A DNA stretch of 64,000 nucleotides from Prorocentrum cordatum (lineage: Eukaryota; Sar; Dinophyceae; Prorocentrales; Prorocentraceae). Under the pieces are notes generated by a model that was not told the origin of the DNA, did no database searches, and saw nothing but the letters and a program-made list of their open reading frames with translations. How positions within the stretch are numbered: position 1 is the first letter of the stretch; each line of letters opens with the position of its first letter. The stretch lies in NCBI GenBank assembly GCA_963575745.1, contig CAUYUJ010020726.1:1359969-1423968 (forward strand), in the 5' to 3' direction. The translations under genes and the position numbers were made by a program. This document shows, piece by piece, positions 28,836 to 39,545 of the stretch.

Positions 28836-29400
28836 GTGGCGCCAGTCCCACTGGATGCTCAGCTCTCCGGCGCGGCGAAGGTCGATGGCGGGGACTCGGG
28901 AAGGTGGCTCCTGATTCCGCGTGTTCTGCAACTTGGGTGTGGCTGGGTGCCGCGTGCGGCCTCGCTGCGTAGCTGCGGCGGCGCCATCAACGGCGGCGGC
29001 TCGCGGTGGACGGTCGCGGCGCAGGCGCCCATGGCGATCGCCGCCTCGCTGGGCCTCGGCTTCGATCGAGGAAGGCAGGCACGCGCGCCAGCCACGAGGT
29101 CTGTGGCAGCGCACGCGGCGCGCGCTGGAGCACGGCACCTGCTCGAGCGTCCAAGCAGGAGCGCCGCAGGGCGCCCTGAGGCGCGCGGAGCGCCCAGGTG
29201 GCGAAGAGGCCGCGGCACGCGCGGTCCCTCTGGGGCAAGAGCGGCGCGGAGGGCACCGAAGGCGGGAGGACCCACCGCCCGCCTCGCTCGATGCTGCCGC
29301 GCAGGCTGTGCGGCGAGCCCGCCCTGCTGCACCAGGCGTGCAGAGGTGCGCAGCGACTGCGAAGGCGAGGCAAGGCAAGGCAAGGCGGTCAGCAGGCCAG
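28836..29400 (+). CDS. GC-rich candidate coding region, broken frame
   Basis: GGSRWTVAAQAPMAIAASLG reads well to about 29065. The favoured frame then shifts by one to EEGRHARQPRGLWQRTRRAL and onward. Both minus frames are open too. If coding, it carries an indel or a short intron. No domain seen. Confidence 0.2.
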
Positions 29401-29577
29401 ATCCCGTGCCGGAGCGGTCCCCCGGAGGGCAGACGAAGAATCTCGCGCAGGATCGGCCAATCGCCGCATGGTCAATCTCTTAGTCACCCATAAGCGACAA
29501 TTTGTGCAACGTGACATAACCAACAAGAGAGCAGCGACTGCGGAGCAGTATTCAAATACTACATCGCCACCTCTGAC

Positions 29578-29706
29578 CTCCATGAGCCTCGCGGCCACAA
29601 GGTAGAGCGACGCCGACGCCTGATGGTGGAAGCCGAGAAGCCCACGGAGCGCGGGGATGCCGCGGACGAGTCCCTCCAGCGTGAAGCAGTGCAAGATGTT
29701 CACTCC
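29578..29706 (-). CDS. probable exon, unknown protein
   Basis: On the minus strand a pyrimidine-rich tract ends in AG at 29708-29707. The exon reads GVNILHCFTLEGLVRGIPAL then RGLLGFHHQASASLYLVAAR and LME, exactly 43 codons, and is followed by a GT donor (29577-29576). Codons end almost always in G or C. The content is hydrophobic and non-repetitive. Family unknown. Confidence 0.5.
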
Positions 29707-29808
29707 CTCGAGGCCGCGAGCGTGGGCGAGGGGAGAAGGAGCGTCGGGTGCAGCGCGTTGTTTCGTTGCGGACCCGCAGGCTCGTTCAGGCGGGGGGGGG
29801 GGGATGCG

Positions 29809-29935
29809 GGGGCCGTTCCACCAGAGGTTGCCGAGGCAGCTCGTCCCCGACGCCCCCTTCCTCATCGAGGTGGCTGCAGCGGCCGCCTGGAGTGGCGCAC
29901 ACCAGATCTTGAGGCGTCTGCACCATGGCTGGCTG
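29809..29935 (+). CDS. candidate exon with GTAAG donor
   Basis: QRLPRQLVPDAPFLIEVAAA then AAWSGAHQILRRLHHGWL, followed directly by GTAAG at 29936-29940. A minus frame over the same bases is also open, so the strand is uncertain. Confidence 0.3.
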
Positions 29936-29944
29936 GTAAGATGG

Positions 29945-31340
29945 TCCACGGGCACCCAGGGGCAGTTTCAGCACCGCGGATGTTGATTCGGGCGCAGAGC
30001 GCGAGACGGCCTCCAGCAACACTGCGGGTGTGGGCCTTTCCCGGTTCTTGTGCACCTTGCCCCAGTGCTGCATCTGCCTCTGATGATCCTCTCGTCGCAC
30101 TCGGCCTCACCGACCCGAGGGTGGGCTTGACTCGAGGCGCGACGTCTGTGTGCCACCTCCATCGGAGTCTTCACTGGTGCGGGATTGACGATTCCTGGGT
30201 CGATCGCACGGCCGTCCAACGGCGTGCGGATGACCGTTGATTTGCTCTGGAGGAGATGAGCGCTTAGCAACGCGCAGCGTGCCTCGTGAAGCGTGTACTG
30301 CGTTGCCGCTGAGCGTGGGCCGACTCTTGGGGGAATCGCGGTGGGCATTGCGGGCACGTTGGACTTTCGGGGGTCAGTGGGGCGCACAGACAGCGTGGCA
30401 TGCGTGGTTGATGGCGACGTCTAGGGGGTCGGCCAGGACGGGGTCACGAGAGGAGATGAGGAAGAGTAAAGAGGGAATGGGTGATTTGGGCGACGGCGAC
30501 CAGCAGGAGGGAGAGGGGAAAGTGGCAAGCTGTAGGAGCGCTCGCGCCACATCTGACATCCGGTCCCTTCCTCCCATCCCTTCCCATTGCGTTGATGTTG
30601 TCTCCATCCGCGGACGCGTGTCATAGCCGACTTGGAACTCCAACAGCAAGACCTCATCGTGTTATGACCACTCGGATAAGGAGAGCTGCGTGCAAAGGAG
30701 GAGTAGGAGGAAGAGGAGGAGGAGGAAGTGGCGGGTGAGCAGGAGGATGCGCAGGAGAAAAAGAATGAGGATGTGGCAGAAGGGGGACGAGGACGAACAG
30801 CAGCAGCAGAAAATTAGAATGGAAGAAGCGGGAGAAACATGAGGACCAGGGGAAGGCGGAGGAGGTGGAATGAGGGGGGCGACAACGATAAAAAATCTGG
30901 GATCCGAAAAGTGGCCTACGTTGGGACGAGATTGCCATTCTGAACGACGGGAGCAAGGCGCCGATCCGAAAATGAGGCCCGTGCTGAAGCGGTGACATCG
31001 CTTCGAAGCACCGAGTACAGTTGAAATCCGATGTGTAAGCTAACAACCAAAACATAATGGAAAAGCAGCACGCGGGGAGGGCCGAATATCTTCCGCACGG
31101 AATCAGGGGAGAGAGGATAATAGTATTCAGAATGTGCAATGGTGAAGTAGTGAGCGAGGCTGCAGATGGGAAGACAGGGCAAGGGAGAGCATAGTTGAAA
31201 ACAAGCGGTCCCCTGCCTGCCCTTGCCAATGAATGCGGAGCAATCCCAACCTTGCGTTTTCTCGATTCGTTACACATTGAATGTACAACTAAAGTTCCGG
31301 CTGCAGACAAGCTGCAGCTTCACACGGGCTAGAATCAAGT
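29945..31340. other. no recognised gene
   Basis: Mixed GC to about 30450, then AT-richer sequence with a GGA-rich stretch at 30690-30870. Long minus frames (29968-30387, 30654-31310) lack coding bias. I see nothing else. Confidence 0.4.
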
Positions 31341-31348
31341 TGGACACC

Positions 31349-31474
31349 ATGGGCAAAGTTGTGTCATGGTGGTGCCTTGTCTTGTGCGCTGCGTTGAGTT
31401 GCATTAACGCCTCAAGGAATCAGGGAGACTGTTCTCAAGGAGCCCAACCCTGGATCACTAGCGCCACTTGCCCC
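31349..31474 (+). CDS. candidate first exon with signal peptide
   Basis: ATG at 31349 opens MGKVVSWWCLVLCAALSCIN followed by ASRNQGDCSQGAQPW. It has a short basic start, an uncharged core and a small-residue cleavage site (INA-S), the pattern of a secretory signal. CTCAAGGA at 31435-31442 offers a possible junction. No downstream exon was found; the GGCC/CTTGGG repeat family begins at 31725. Confidence 0.35.
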
Positions 31475-31587
31475 CTTGCACGAAACAAGCTGGGACCACA
31501 GAGCAAAGCCCCGCTTGGGAACAGAGCTCATGAGGACCCAGTGGGACCCATCCTCCCCCTCCTCCGTTCCCTCCTCCCCTCCTCCGT

Positions 31588-31652
31588 TCTCTCCTCCTCC
31601 TCCTCCTCCTCCTCCTCCTCCTCCTTCTCCTTCTCCTCCTCCTCCTCCTATT
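31588..31652 (+). repeat. (CTC)n microsatellite
   Basis: CTCCTCCTCC with TTC interruptions. Confidence 0.9.
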
Positions 31653-31724
31653 GCGAAGGCCTTACGGCCGGTGCTGCCGACCCTGGAGGGCGACCCATGC
31701 GTTCTCTAATGTGGCGGGGGGGAC

Positions 31725-32215
31725 CTCTTGGGGCTTCCTGGGGGCCTCTTGGGGGTCTCGTGGTGGCCTCTTGGGGGCATCTTGGGGCTTCCTGGGAGCC
31801 TCTGTCGCCGAGGGCTCGTCGGGCCCCCCGTCTGGGCACCCTGTTGGAGCCGTTTGGGGAGCCTCTGGGGCCATCTTGGAGGCATCTTGGGCGGTCTTGA
31901 GGCTCTCTTGGGTCATTTTGGGGCTCTCTTGAGGCCTCTTGGGCTATCTTGGGGCAATCTTGGGGGTATCTGGGGCCGTCTTGGAGCGTCGGCAAGTTGA
32001 AACGGCGAGAACGCCAAAATCTGCCAACAAAAATTAAGGAAATCATTGATTTGTCCCTCTTCGTGCCCTCTTGGGAGTGCTCTTGGAGACTTCTTGGAGC
32101 GTCTTGGCAATCTCTTGGGCCGTCTGGAGGCTACTTTGGCGTCTTCGACCGATGGTTCGGCGATTCGGGGCCCTCTGGAGCCGTCTTGGAAGCCTCTTGG
32201 GGCACTCTTGGCCAG
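31725..32215 (+). repeat. 'CTTGGG' family array, plus orientation
   Basis: GGGGCCTCTTGGGGGTCTCG-type units of 20-30 bp flank a core (GAACGCCAAAATCTGCCAAC to GGAAATCATTGATTTG, 32008-32050). Confidence 0.8.
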
Positions 32216-32259
32216 TCTGGGGGCTTTTCTAGGTCCCGGGACATCCCGGGGGGGATGCG

Positions 32260-32467
32260 TATCTGCCCCCCCCACCCCCCCCCCGGGACCCCCCCCGGGA
32301 CCCCCCCGGGACCCCCCCCCCCCCCCCCCGGCGGGGAAGGGATCAAAGGGAAGGGGCTTCCCTTCGACTCAGCTACGACGTTGCTCAATTTCGCTTTGCC
32401 TTCGACTCAGCTACGACGTTGCTCGATTTCGCTTTGGTTTCGCTTTGGCTGGCGCGCCTGAGGGGAG

Positions 32468-32502
<35 letters not shown>

Positions 32503-32512
32503 ACGGAAGAGC

Positions 32513-32576
<64 letters not shown>

Positions 32577-32600
32577 TTCACGACGAACGGACAAGCATCT
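32260..32600 (+). repeat. poly(C)-rich run, 38-bp duplication and (GAC)n
   Basis: C-rich sequence to 32332. A 38-bp unit containing CTTCGACTCAGCTACGACGT is duplicated in tandem at 32361-32436 with one difference. (GAC)n runs at 32468-32592 give Arg-, Asp- or Val-rich artefact ORFs. Confidence 0.9.
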
Positions 32601-32689
32601 TCCACACGCCGACAGGGTCGGCGGATTCCTATTCTCTTCCTCCTCCTCCTCCCCCTCCTCCCCCTCCTCCTCCCCCTCCTTTCAGTCAG

Positions 32690-33240
32690 ATGGCCCTTAT
32701 TGAAGCATCATGCTGTTGCCACTGGGGTGGAAGCGAATCCTTCCCTTGGGAGCGGCGGCAGGGCCGGAGGGCGAACGGGCCCGAGGACAGCCGTGCAGAA
32801 GCGCCAGCTGGCCTTGCCCGGGGTGCCCCCGACGGTGTCCGCTGGCATGCTCCAGGACTCAGGGCGCTCTTGCGGCAGCACCTTTGGTGGGGGGCTGGGG
32901 AGGCGGACCGAAAAGGGGGCGCGAAGCGGGACGGGGTGGGCACGAGTGGGCCTCGTAGCCTCACCATCGGCATGTGATAGTGATCCACTTGCGGACAACC
33001 AGTTGCTCTCTCTCTCTCTCTCTCACTGACGCCCCCCCCGTGCCCAGCATGTCTGTCCCGAGGTCCGGAGGAGGGGGCAGGATGGCAGGCTTCTCTGAGC
33101 CAGGGCCTCCCAGGGCCAGTCCTGTGGCCCTGGAGCCCAGGGAAACACGGCCGGCGGCACGAGATCTGCGCGCGAAGGACGGGGGGCATCCATCGGAAGC
33201 CCCCTCGAGTTCCTTTGAGGCCGTCAGGGCCATTACTCAT
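32690..33240 (+). other. possible exons, weak
   Basis: AVQKRQLALPGVPPTVSAGM (about 32792-32860) and MAGFSEPGPPRASPVALEPR (33082 on) have acceptable codon bias on the plus strand, separated by a (CT)n run at 33005-33025. The minus strand is also open. Not strong enough to call. Confidence 0.25.
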
Positions 33241-33249
33241 CCATCCTCC

Positions 33250-33455
33250 TCGTTGGGGGGAGGAGGAGGAGGAGGAGGAGGAGGAGGAGGAGGAGGAGGA
33301 GGAGGAGGAGGAGGAGGAGGAGGAGGAGGAGGAGGAGGAGGAGGAGGAGGAGGCGGAGGAGGAGGAGGGAGGAGGGAGGAGGGAGGAGGAGGAGGAGGAG
33401 GGAGGAGGGAGGAGGGAGGAGGAGGGAGGAGGGAGGAGGGAGGAGGGAGGAGGGG
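33250..33455 (+). repeat. (GGA)n microsatellite, about 200 bp
   Basis: Long pure GGA tract breaking into GGAGGAGGGA variants after 33365. 33460-33960 is then pyrimidine-rich without a recognised gene. Confidence 0.95.
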
Positions 33456-34069
33456 GCACCGCGTTGCAGAGCCCAGCCCGCCGACCAGCGCACACTCCCG
33501 AGGGTGGCGCTGCCAGCACGCACGCAAGCACGCACGCACGCCTTCCGTTTCCCGTGCGCTCCTTGGGCCCCTGGGGTGCGCCCACCCTTACCACCACCTT
33601 GGGGAGCAGCAGCAGGAGGAGGATCAGGAGGAGACGACGAGGAGGCTACGGCCCCGCCGCCGACCCCCGTCAGCGTTCCTCGCCCCCCCCTCTTCCCATG
33701 ACCCCCCCCTGCGCCAGCTGGCGGAAGGCTGGCAGAAGCCAGCGGTCCACCAGTTCCGAGACTGTTCCGTGGTCTCGGCTGCTCTCCTCCCAGTTCCAAC
33801 CCCTAGATTGGTTTGGCCCTCCCTCTTCCTCACTCCTTCCCTCCACCTCCCTCCTGTTTCATCCCTCCCTTCCTCCTGCTCCCTCGACCCTCCTCCGACT
33901 CTTTCGGAAGTTTGTGATCCTGGCTCCTCTCTGATATTCCTCCTCCTTGCGGCTGCGGCCGACATGTGCTAATGCCGTCCTCAAGAGATGCATATGCATA
34001 CATATATGTATACACGTCATTATGCAAAATTTTGAAAAACGCTGGCCCGATCTATGTGTATGTAGACGG

Positions 34070-34155
34070 GACAACCTCCAGGCAACCGCGGGACACCGCA
34101 GGACAACCACGGGGAGGCACGGGACAACCGCAGGACAACCACAGGACACCGATCT
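34070..34155 (+). repeat. GGACAACCGCA minisatellite
   Basis: GGGACAACC, GCGGGACACC, GCAGGACAACC and similar 11-14 bp units, about seven copies. Confidence 0.7.
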
Positions 34156-34234
34156 GATTGTCTACCGGTTCCCTTATCAGTCTACCGATCCCTCTACAAA
34201 TAAATCGTTAGAATCGGGCGAATGAGGTCTCTGG

Positions 34235-34535
34235 AAATGGGGCCGCGAAACGTGCGCGCAATAGTTCATGCAATAGATGGAAACGATCACCTACATCGCA
34301 CTGTGCCTCGTGCAATAGTCGGGGTGCAATAGTTTGCTCGCGCGAACGCAAAATATTATCTCTGCGATGCAATGGTTTGCCTTCCCGTTTGTTTGCGAGC
34401 AATAGTTTGCAGTAGTTGGCCTGCCACGATGCAATAGTTGCGTCTGATCATGCAATATGACGTAATAGTTGAGCCCGCGGGCGCAGTGGTTCGCAATAGT
34501 TGCGCGCAATAGTTCCACGCGGCGAACTATTGCAG
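34235..34535 (+). repeat. cluster of GCAATAGTT words
   Basis: GCAATAGTT or a one-base variant occurs about twelve times in 300 bp at irregular spacing. One inverted copy (GAACTATTGC) closes the cluster at 34518. The start (GGGGCCGCGAAACGTGC) is a fragment of the 89-bp repeat. Confidence 0.75.
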
Positions 34536-34621
34536 TTGCGGTTTGAAGCCAAATTTCCAAATGCCCCATTTCCCCGGAACCAAAATCGGTCGATCTCACG
34601 ATCTACGGGCCTCACACTTTA

Positions 34622-34762
34622 TCCAAGACGCCTACGGCGAATCACCGCCGCCCCCTGCCCCTTTGGAAGCGCCTCTGAGGCCGACAGCTGGGCCGGAGCT
34701 TGGCCAAGCTATTGAGCCAGTTGTTCCCCGAGTCGGTTTGGAAAGACTTCGGGGAACGCATG
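34622..34762 (+). repeat. leader block of the CTTGGG array, copy 1, with hairpin
   Basis: GACGCCTACGGCGAATCACC, GCCGCCCCCTGCC, TTTGGAAGCGCC and the stem-loop GTTCCCCGA...TTCGGGGAAC. It matches 36749-36889 over its length and, like that copy, leads into a CTTGGG array after an intervening purine-rich run. Confidence 0.8.
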
Positions 34763-34829
34763 GGGGAGCAAGAAGAGGAGGAGGGGGAGGATGAGGAAAA
34801 AAGAGGAGGATGAGGAGGAGGAGGAGGAG

Positions 34830-36610
34830 GAGGCCTCTTGGGCGCCTCTTGGGGCACTCTTGGGGCCTCCTGGGAGCTTTCCGGGGGCCTCTTGGAGGGT
34901 TTTGGGGAGCCTTTGGGGGCTTCTTGGGAGCCTCTTTGGCCGTCTTACGGCGTTCCTGACTTGTCTGACGCCGTCGGAAGCCGTCTTGGGGGCCTGTCTG
35001 GGTCGTCTTGGGACCTTCTTGGGGCCCATCAGGGGTTCTTAGAGGCCATCTTGAGCGTCTTGGAGGCCTCTTGGGCCGTTTTGGGGCCCTCTTGGGGCCG
35101 TCTTGGGGGCCTCTTGGGCCGTCATGGGGCCGTCTTGGAGGCCTCTTGGGCGATCTTGAAGGCCTCTTGCGCCGTCTTGAGTCGTCGGAATGCCGAGAAG
35201 AAGCAAATGCCAAAATCTTTCAGAAACCTTCAGAAAATCAATGATGTTGGCCTCTTCGGGCCCTCCTGGAAGACCTCCTGGACGCCTTTTGGGCCGTCTT
35301 GGAGGCCTCATGGGGGCCTCTTGGGCCGTCTTGGGCCATCTTGAGGTCATCTGAGGCCGTCTTGGGCCATCTTGAGGTCATCTGAGGCCGTCTTGGGTGC
35401 ATCTTGGGCCGTCTTGGAGGCATCCTGGGGCTATCTTAGCCGTCTTGGAGGCCATGTTGGCCGTCTTGGAGGCCTCTTGGGCCCTCTTGGGGCCGTCTTG
35501 GGGGCCATCTTGGGCCGTCATGGGGCCATCTTGGAGGCCTCTTGGGCGATCTTGGGGGCCTCTTGCGCCGTCTTGAGTCGTCGGAATGCCGAGAAGAAGC
35601 AAATGCCAAAATCTTCCAGAAACCTTTCTAGAAAATCCATGATTTTGGCTTCTTCGGGCCCTCCAGGAAGACCTCCTGGACGCCTTTTGGGCCGTCTTGG
35701 AGGCCTCATGGGGGCCTCTTGGGCCGTCTTGGGCCATCTTGAGGTCATCTGAGGCCGTCTTGGGTGCATCTTGGGCCGTCATGGAGGCATCTTGGGGCTA
35801 TCTTAGCCGTCTTGGAGGCCATGTTGGCCGCCTTGGAGGCCTCTTGGGGCCGTCTTGGGGGCCTATTGGGCCGCCATGGGGCCATCTTGGAGGCCTCGTG
35901 GGCGATCTTGGGGGCCTCTTGCGCCGTCTTGAGCCGTCGGAATGCAGAAAAAAAGCAATATGTCAAAAACCTCTTGAAAAAGAACAATGATTTTGGCCCC
36001 TTCGGGCCCTCCTGGAGCACATCTTGGAGGCCTCTTGGGCCGTCTTGGAGGCCTCTTGGGGGCCTCTTGGGCAGTCTCGGGCCATCTGGAGGCCATCTCA
36101 GGCCGTCTTGGGTGCATCTTGGGCCGTGTTGGCGGCATCTTGGGGTCATCTCAGCCCTCTTCGAGGCATCTTGGGCGTCTTGGAGGCCTCTTGGGCCGCC
36201 TTGGGGCCCTCTTGGGGGCATCTTGGGGGCCTCTTGGGCCGTCATGGGGCCATCTTGGAGACCTCTGGGGCGATCTTGGGGCGATCTTGGGGGCCTCTTG
36301 GGCAGTCGGAAGGCCGAAAAGGCGAAAATGCAAAATTCTGTTTTTTTTGTTTTGTTTAAACCTCAGGGGAATCAATGATTTGGGCAGATTCGGGCCTTCC
36401 TGGAGGACCTCTCGGAGGCCTCTTGGGCTGTCTTGGAGACCTCTTAGGGGGCTCTTGGGCCGTCTTGGGCCATCTTGAGGCTATCTTAGGCCGTCTTGGG
36501 TGCATCTTGCACCATCTTGGAGGCATTGGGGGGCCATCTTAGCCGTCTTGGAACCATCTTGGCCGTCTTGGAGGCATCTTTGAGGCCATCTTGAGCGAAC
36601 AATTGGGGGA
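34830..36610 (+). repeat. 'CTTGGG' family higher-order array
   Basis: GGCCGTCTTGGAGGCCTCTTGGG-type 20-30 bp units fill the region. Four cores spaced about 360-390 bp (near 35190, 35578, 35935, 36300) carry TCGGAATGCCGAGAAGAAGC, AAATGCCAAAATCTT and AATGATTTTGGC. Repetitive LGASWAVLEASWG peptides result in every plus frame. Confidence 0.9.
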
Positions 36611-36748
36611 TTGAGGTGCTGGGCAATCTTTCCGGGACCCCGGCGGACTGGCCGAAGACCCAGGGGGAGTTTTTTGGGGAAAATAACCAAACCGAGAGGA
36701 TCTAGCACGCCAGGCACCCTTGTGATGAATCAACAGGGGGCGGCGGAT

Positions 36749-36889
36749 CGAAGACGCCTACGGCGAATCACCGCCGCCCCCTGCCTTTTTGGAAGCGCCT
36801 ATGTGGCCGAACGTTGAGGCCAGATCTGCCAAGCTATCGGACCATGTGTTCCCCGAATCGGTTTGGAAAGCCTTCGGGGAACACGTGGG
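36749..36889 (+). repeat. leader block, copy 2, with hairpin
   Basis: Same words as 34622-34762. Here the stem is perfect: GTTCCCCGAA and TTCGGGGAAC separated by 15 bases (36851-36885). It leads directly into a second CTTGGG array. Confidence 0.85.
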
Positions 36890-37265
36890 CATCTTGAAGG
36901 TCATCTTGGCCGCCTGGAGGCCATTTTGACCCTCTCGGGCCTTCTTGGAGGACGTCTTGGAGGGCTCTTGGGCCGTCTTGGAGGCCATCTTGAGCGTCTT
37001 GGAGGCCCCTTGGTCCGTCTTGGGGGCCTCTTGGGGCCGTCTTGGGCCTCTAGGGCGATCTTCGGGGGTACTTGGGCCATCTCGGGCTGTCGGAAGGCCG
37101 AACAAAAAGCAAATGCCACAGTCCTTCAAAAACCTTCGGAAATCAATGATTTTGGCATTTTCGGGCCTTTTTGGAGGCCCTCTTGGAGGCCTCTTGGGCC
37201 TTCTTTGGGCCATCTTAGTGCCATCTTCGGCCGTCTTGGTGGGCCCTTGGCCTGTCCGACGCCGT
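36890..37265 (+). repeat. 'CTTGGG' family array, second block
   Basis: Same units, with one core at about 37090-37160 (GTCGGAAGGCCGAACAAAAA then GCAAATGCCACAG). Confidence 0.85.
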
Positions 37266-37676
37266 CGGAAGCCGTTTGGGGGGCAGGCAGGAGGGCAGCC
37301 TGCCCTCCTCTGAGAGGAGGAAAGAGGAGAAGGAGAAGACTCGACCACAGTGCTCTATACAAAACGAGAACCCAACCAGGGAGGATTGAGAAGAATTGTA
37401 TACAATCGACCACCCTCCCAAGCCTGGACTTCACCCACCCACCCTTGCGGTGATTCTGCGTCACCGCTCATGTCCCATGTGAAACCACGCTATCTTGGCC
37501 CAGCTGGTATCCTCCTCCCCGTCATTCTTGCCAAGTCATAAGATGCGTTCGCCGTCGTATATCTCAACCGATGACGTTTCAACAACCCGCTGCACAACAA
37601 TACCACGAACTCCGCGCGCGCGCCGCCACACGCGCACATCAACATCCAACAAACCACATTCTTCATATACCAAAAC

Positions 37677-37889
37677 ATGGCCAATTTCAAATCAGCAAAA
37701 ATCGCGGTCGTTCAACAAGGAGTTGGCAGAATTTTTTGCGCGCACCCTTTGAAAGCTCAAGAACTCCGCAAGTTTGTTGTTACAGCCGTTTTGTCACATC
37801 AGACCATCAACGAGGCCGCGCTGGTCGCGAGTGGGGCCGCGAGTAGGCCTCCCAGGAGGCCCAAAAATGAGAAAACGAGGCAACGGTAG
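37677..37889 (+). CDS. small ORF of atypical composition
   Basis: MANFKSAKIAVVQQGVGRIF then CAHPLKAQELRKFVVTAVLS and a basic tail, 70 codons with TAG at the end. Codons often end in A or T, unlike the host exons in this window, and 37450-38640 as a whole is less GC-rich. It could be foreign, young or spurious. 37270-37670 has no recognised gene. Confidence 0.25.
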   Translation: MANFKSAKIAVVQQGVGRIFCAHPLKAQELRKFVVTAVLSHQTINEAALVASGAASRPPRRPKNEKTRQR

Positions 37890-38127
37890 CGGTATGGGTA
37901 CCTCTTCCTCCTCTGAGTTCGCCTCGCCCTCAGACCCCCTTTACTCGCGCCGTTTTGTGAAATAGCCACTCGCGCGCGCATGACGAACACGTCCAACCAT
38001 CATGGCGCACCCGCCAATTTTCTGTCGAACAGCACCGTGCGGGACACACGCGCACGTTGCCGCGCGCGCACGTCGAGATCATGGCAGGTGCCTTGATCGT
38101 GCGAGTGCGCACTTTCGCATCATCGTC

Positions 38128-38335
38128 ATCAGCGCAGTCCTATCATCATCGTCAGCGCCATCACTGTCATCATCATCACCATCCTCATCATACTCAGCAT
38201 CATCAGCAGCATTATCTGCATCACCACCATCAGCAGCAGCATCATCATCACCATTGTCATCACCATAGTCGGGATCATCACTGTCATCACAGTCGCGGTC
38301 GTCGTCGTCACTGTCGACGTCGTCGCCGTGGTTGA
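38128..38335 (+). repeat. CAT/CAC microsatellite, imperfect
   Basis: TCATCATCACCATC and related triplets. The His-rich plus frame and Met-rich minus frame are artefacts. Confidence 0.85.
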
Positions 38336-38591
38336 CATCATCATGATCTCGCGCACGCCCGAGTCACCAGCCTGTGATACGCGCTGGGAAGTTCCCATCG
38401 GTAAGCACCATCGCGGCTGCATCACGTGTGCCAAACCAGCTGGCCGATTTGCGCGAGAGCGTGCGCGCGCCAGCGCGGCCGTAGAGATGTGTAAGCAAGT
38501 TTTGATTGGCGACGGCATCCGTAGCCAAATGGGTTTTGCCAAATCACTTGCGGGCGGGAAGGTGGGCGCGGGCATTGGAGTTTTCATTTGA
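38328..38591 (+). CDS. small ORF, unknown
   Basis: After the microsatellite the frame reads MISRTPESPACDTRWEVPIG, KHHRGCITCAKPAGRFARER and VEMCKQVLIGDGIRSQMGFA and ends with TGA at 38589-38591. Non-repetitive, with one CxxC. The minus strand is also open. It might be a fragment of a mobile element, but I cannot assign it. Confidence 0.3.
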   Translation: MVDIIMISRTPESPACDTRWEVPIGKHHRGCITCAKPAGRFARERARASAAVEMCKQVLIGDGIRSQMGFAKSLAGGKVGAGIGVFI

Positions 38592-38708
38592 TTAGCTACA
38601 AATTTCAACAACCCCGCTATAACCTCACAGACACATGCCAACAGTTGCCATCTCCCCAACGAGCACCAAACGAAACAAACATGACCTGCCCCCCCAATCC
38701 CTCCCGAG

Positions 38709-38838
38709 GAACAGGATTGCGAGCCGCCCGGGGTCATCGCCGATGCCAGCGGCAACTTCATCCGCTACGACCCCGCGGCCTACTCGCGGGCCGCCTTCAA
38801 GGCTATCGAGGCGCTCCGGGCAGGGGCGCTGAATTCTA
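38709..38838 (+). CDS. probable exon, unknown protein
   Basis: A pyrimidine-rich stretch ends CCCGAG at 38708. The exon reads EQDCEPPGVIADASGNFIRY then DPAAYSRAAFKAIEALRAGA and LNS. Codons end strongly in G or C. Foldback element A copy 2 starts exactly where the exon's codon bias ends, at TCTAG. Confidence 0.55.
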
Positions 38839-39031
38839 GGCCTCCCGGGTGGAGTCAGAGTGGACTGGGTCGGAGGACCTCTCCGCATCGCGGATACATC
38901 GGCGATGCGGCTCGATGCGGAGCCTGATTTTGTCCACGCCGAGTGCGCCAATGCGTCGACGACGTCGCCGACACATCGGCGATGCGGCGCGATCCTCTGC
39001 CCCAATCCTTCCGACCCGATCTGGGAGGCTT
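38838..39031. mobile_element. foldback element A, copy 2
   Basis: AGGCCTCCCGGGTGGAGTC at the left and its imperfect complement GATCTGGGAGGCTTCC at the right. Inner arms are CCGCATCGC and GCGATGCGGC with the ACATCGGCGATGCGGC palindromes seen in copies 1 and 3. It sits against the exon at 38709-38838. Confidence 0.8.
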
Positions 39032-39270
39032 CCATGAACCCGCACACAGCCCAAGGAGGAACCCAGGAGAGACCGCGAGGCCCCAGGAGCTCTTGTTCGC
39101 CTCGGCATGCCACGAGCCAGGCTCGCCACGTCAGACCCTGTCGAACCACCGGGAGATCCTGCCGACCCTCCCCCTCCGTGTTTTTGTTGTTTGTTTTCTG
39201 TTTTCCTCCCTCCTCCTCCTCCTCCTCCTCCTCCTCCTCCTCCTCCTCCTCCTGAACCTGCCCCTCCATC
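39032..39270 (+). other. possible exon then (CTC)n intron
   Basis: HEPAHSPRRNPGETARPQEL then LFASACHEPGSPRQTLSNHR (39033-39160) has fair codon bias on the plus strand. A TTTTGTTG stretch and (CTC)n at 39208-39253 follow, ending in the AG acceptor at 39272-39273. Confidence 0.3.
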
Positions 39271-39273
39271 CTC

Positions 39274-39545
39274 CAGGCGCGCCAGCCCAAGAATTTCAAC
39301 CCCATGCACACGAGCAACGTCACGGAGCTGCCGGGCGACCCGTCGATGTCCCGAGCACCGAAGGCCAGGGAGAAGCCGAAGCGCGCGACCGAGCCAGAAT
39401 TGGCTCGGGCCGGGGCCAGGTTCGGAGCAGTGTTCTGGACGATTTCGCATGCATGTTTTTATCATGAAGGGGCGCCCCGCGTAACGAATTGCGTTCTGGT
39501 GCTTATTCGTACTTCCCCTTCGACGCCGAGGGGAACGAGCTCCGA
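39274..39545 (+). CDS. probable exon(s), unknown protein
   Basis: Directly after CTCCAG the frame reads ARQPKNFNPMHTSNVTELPG and DPSMSRAPKAREKPKRATEP to about 39425, with G/C-ending codons. A second piece in another frame, GAYSYFPFDAEGNELRI (39493-39545), is followed by GT. The two are probably separated by a short intron. With 38709-38838 they look like one plus-strand gene whose first intron contains element A. Confidence 0.5.

Noticed and set aside
34838-36478. Several 90-200 codon LGASWAVLGASWG-type frames on the plus strand and Pro/Arg-rich ones on the minus strand
   Set aside because: All six frames stay open through the CTTGGG repeat, so openness is not evidence of coding.
36920-36935. 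AGGCCATTTTGACCCTC, resembling the spliced leader
   Set aside because: It falls inside a CTTGGG-family array and lacks both ends of the leader.
38129-38761. Minus-strand frame of 210 codons with a Met/Val-rich end
   Set aside because: Half of it is the CAT microsatellite; the other half is the complement of two plus-strand coding candidates with better reading.
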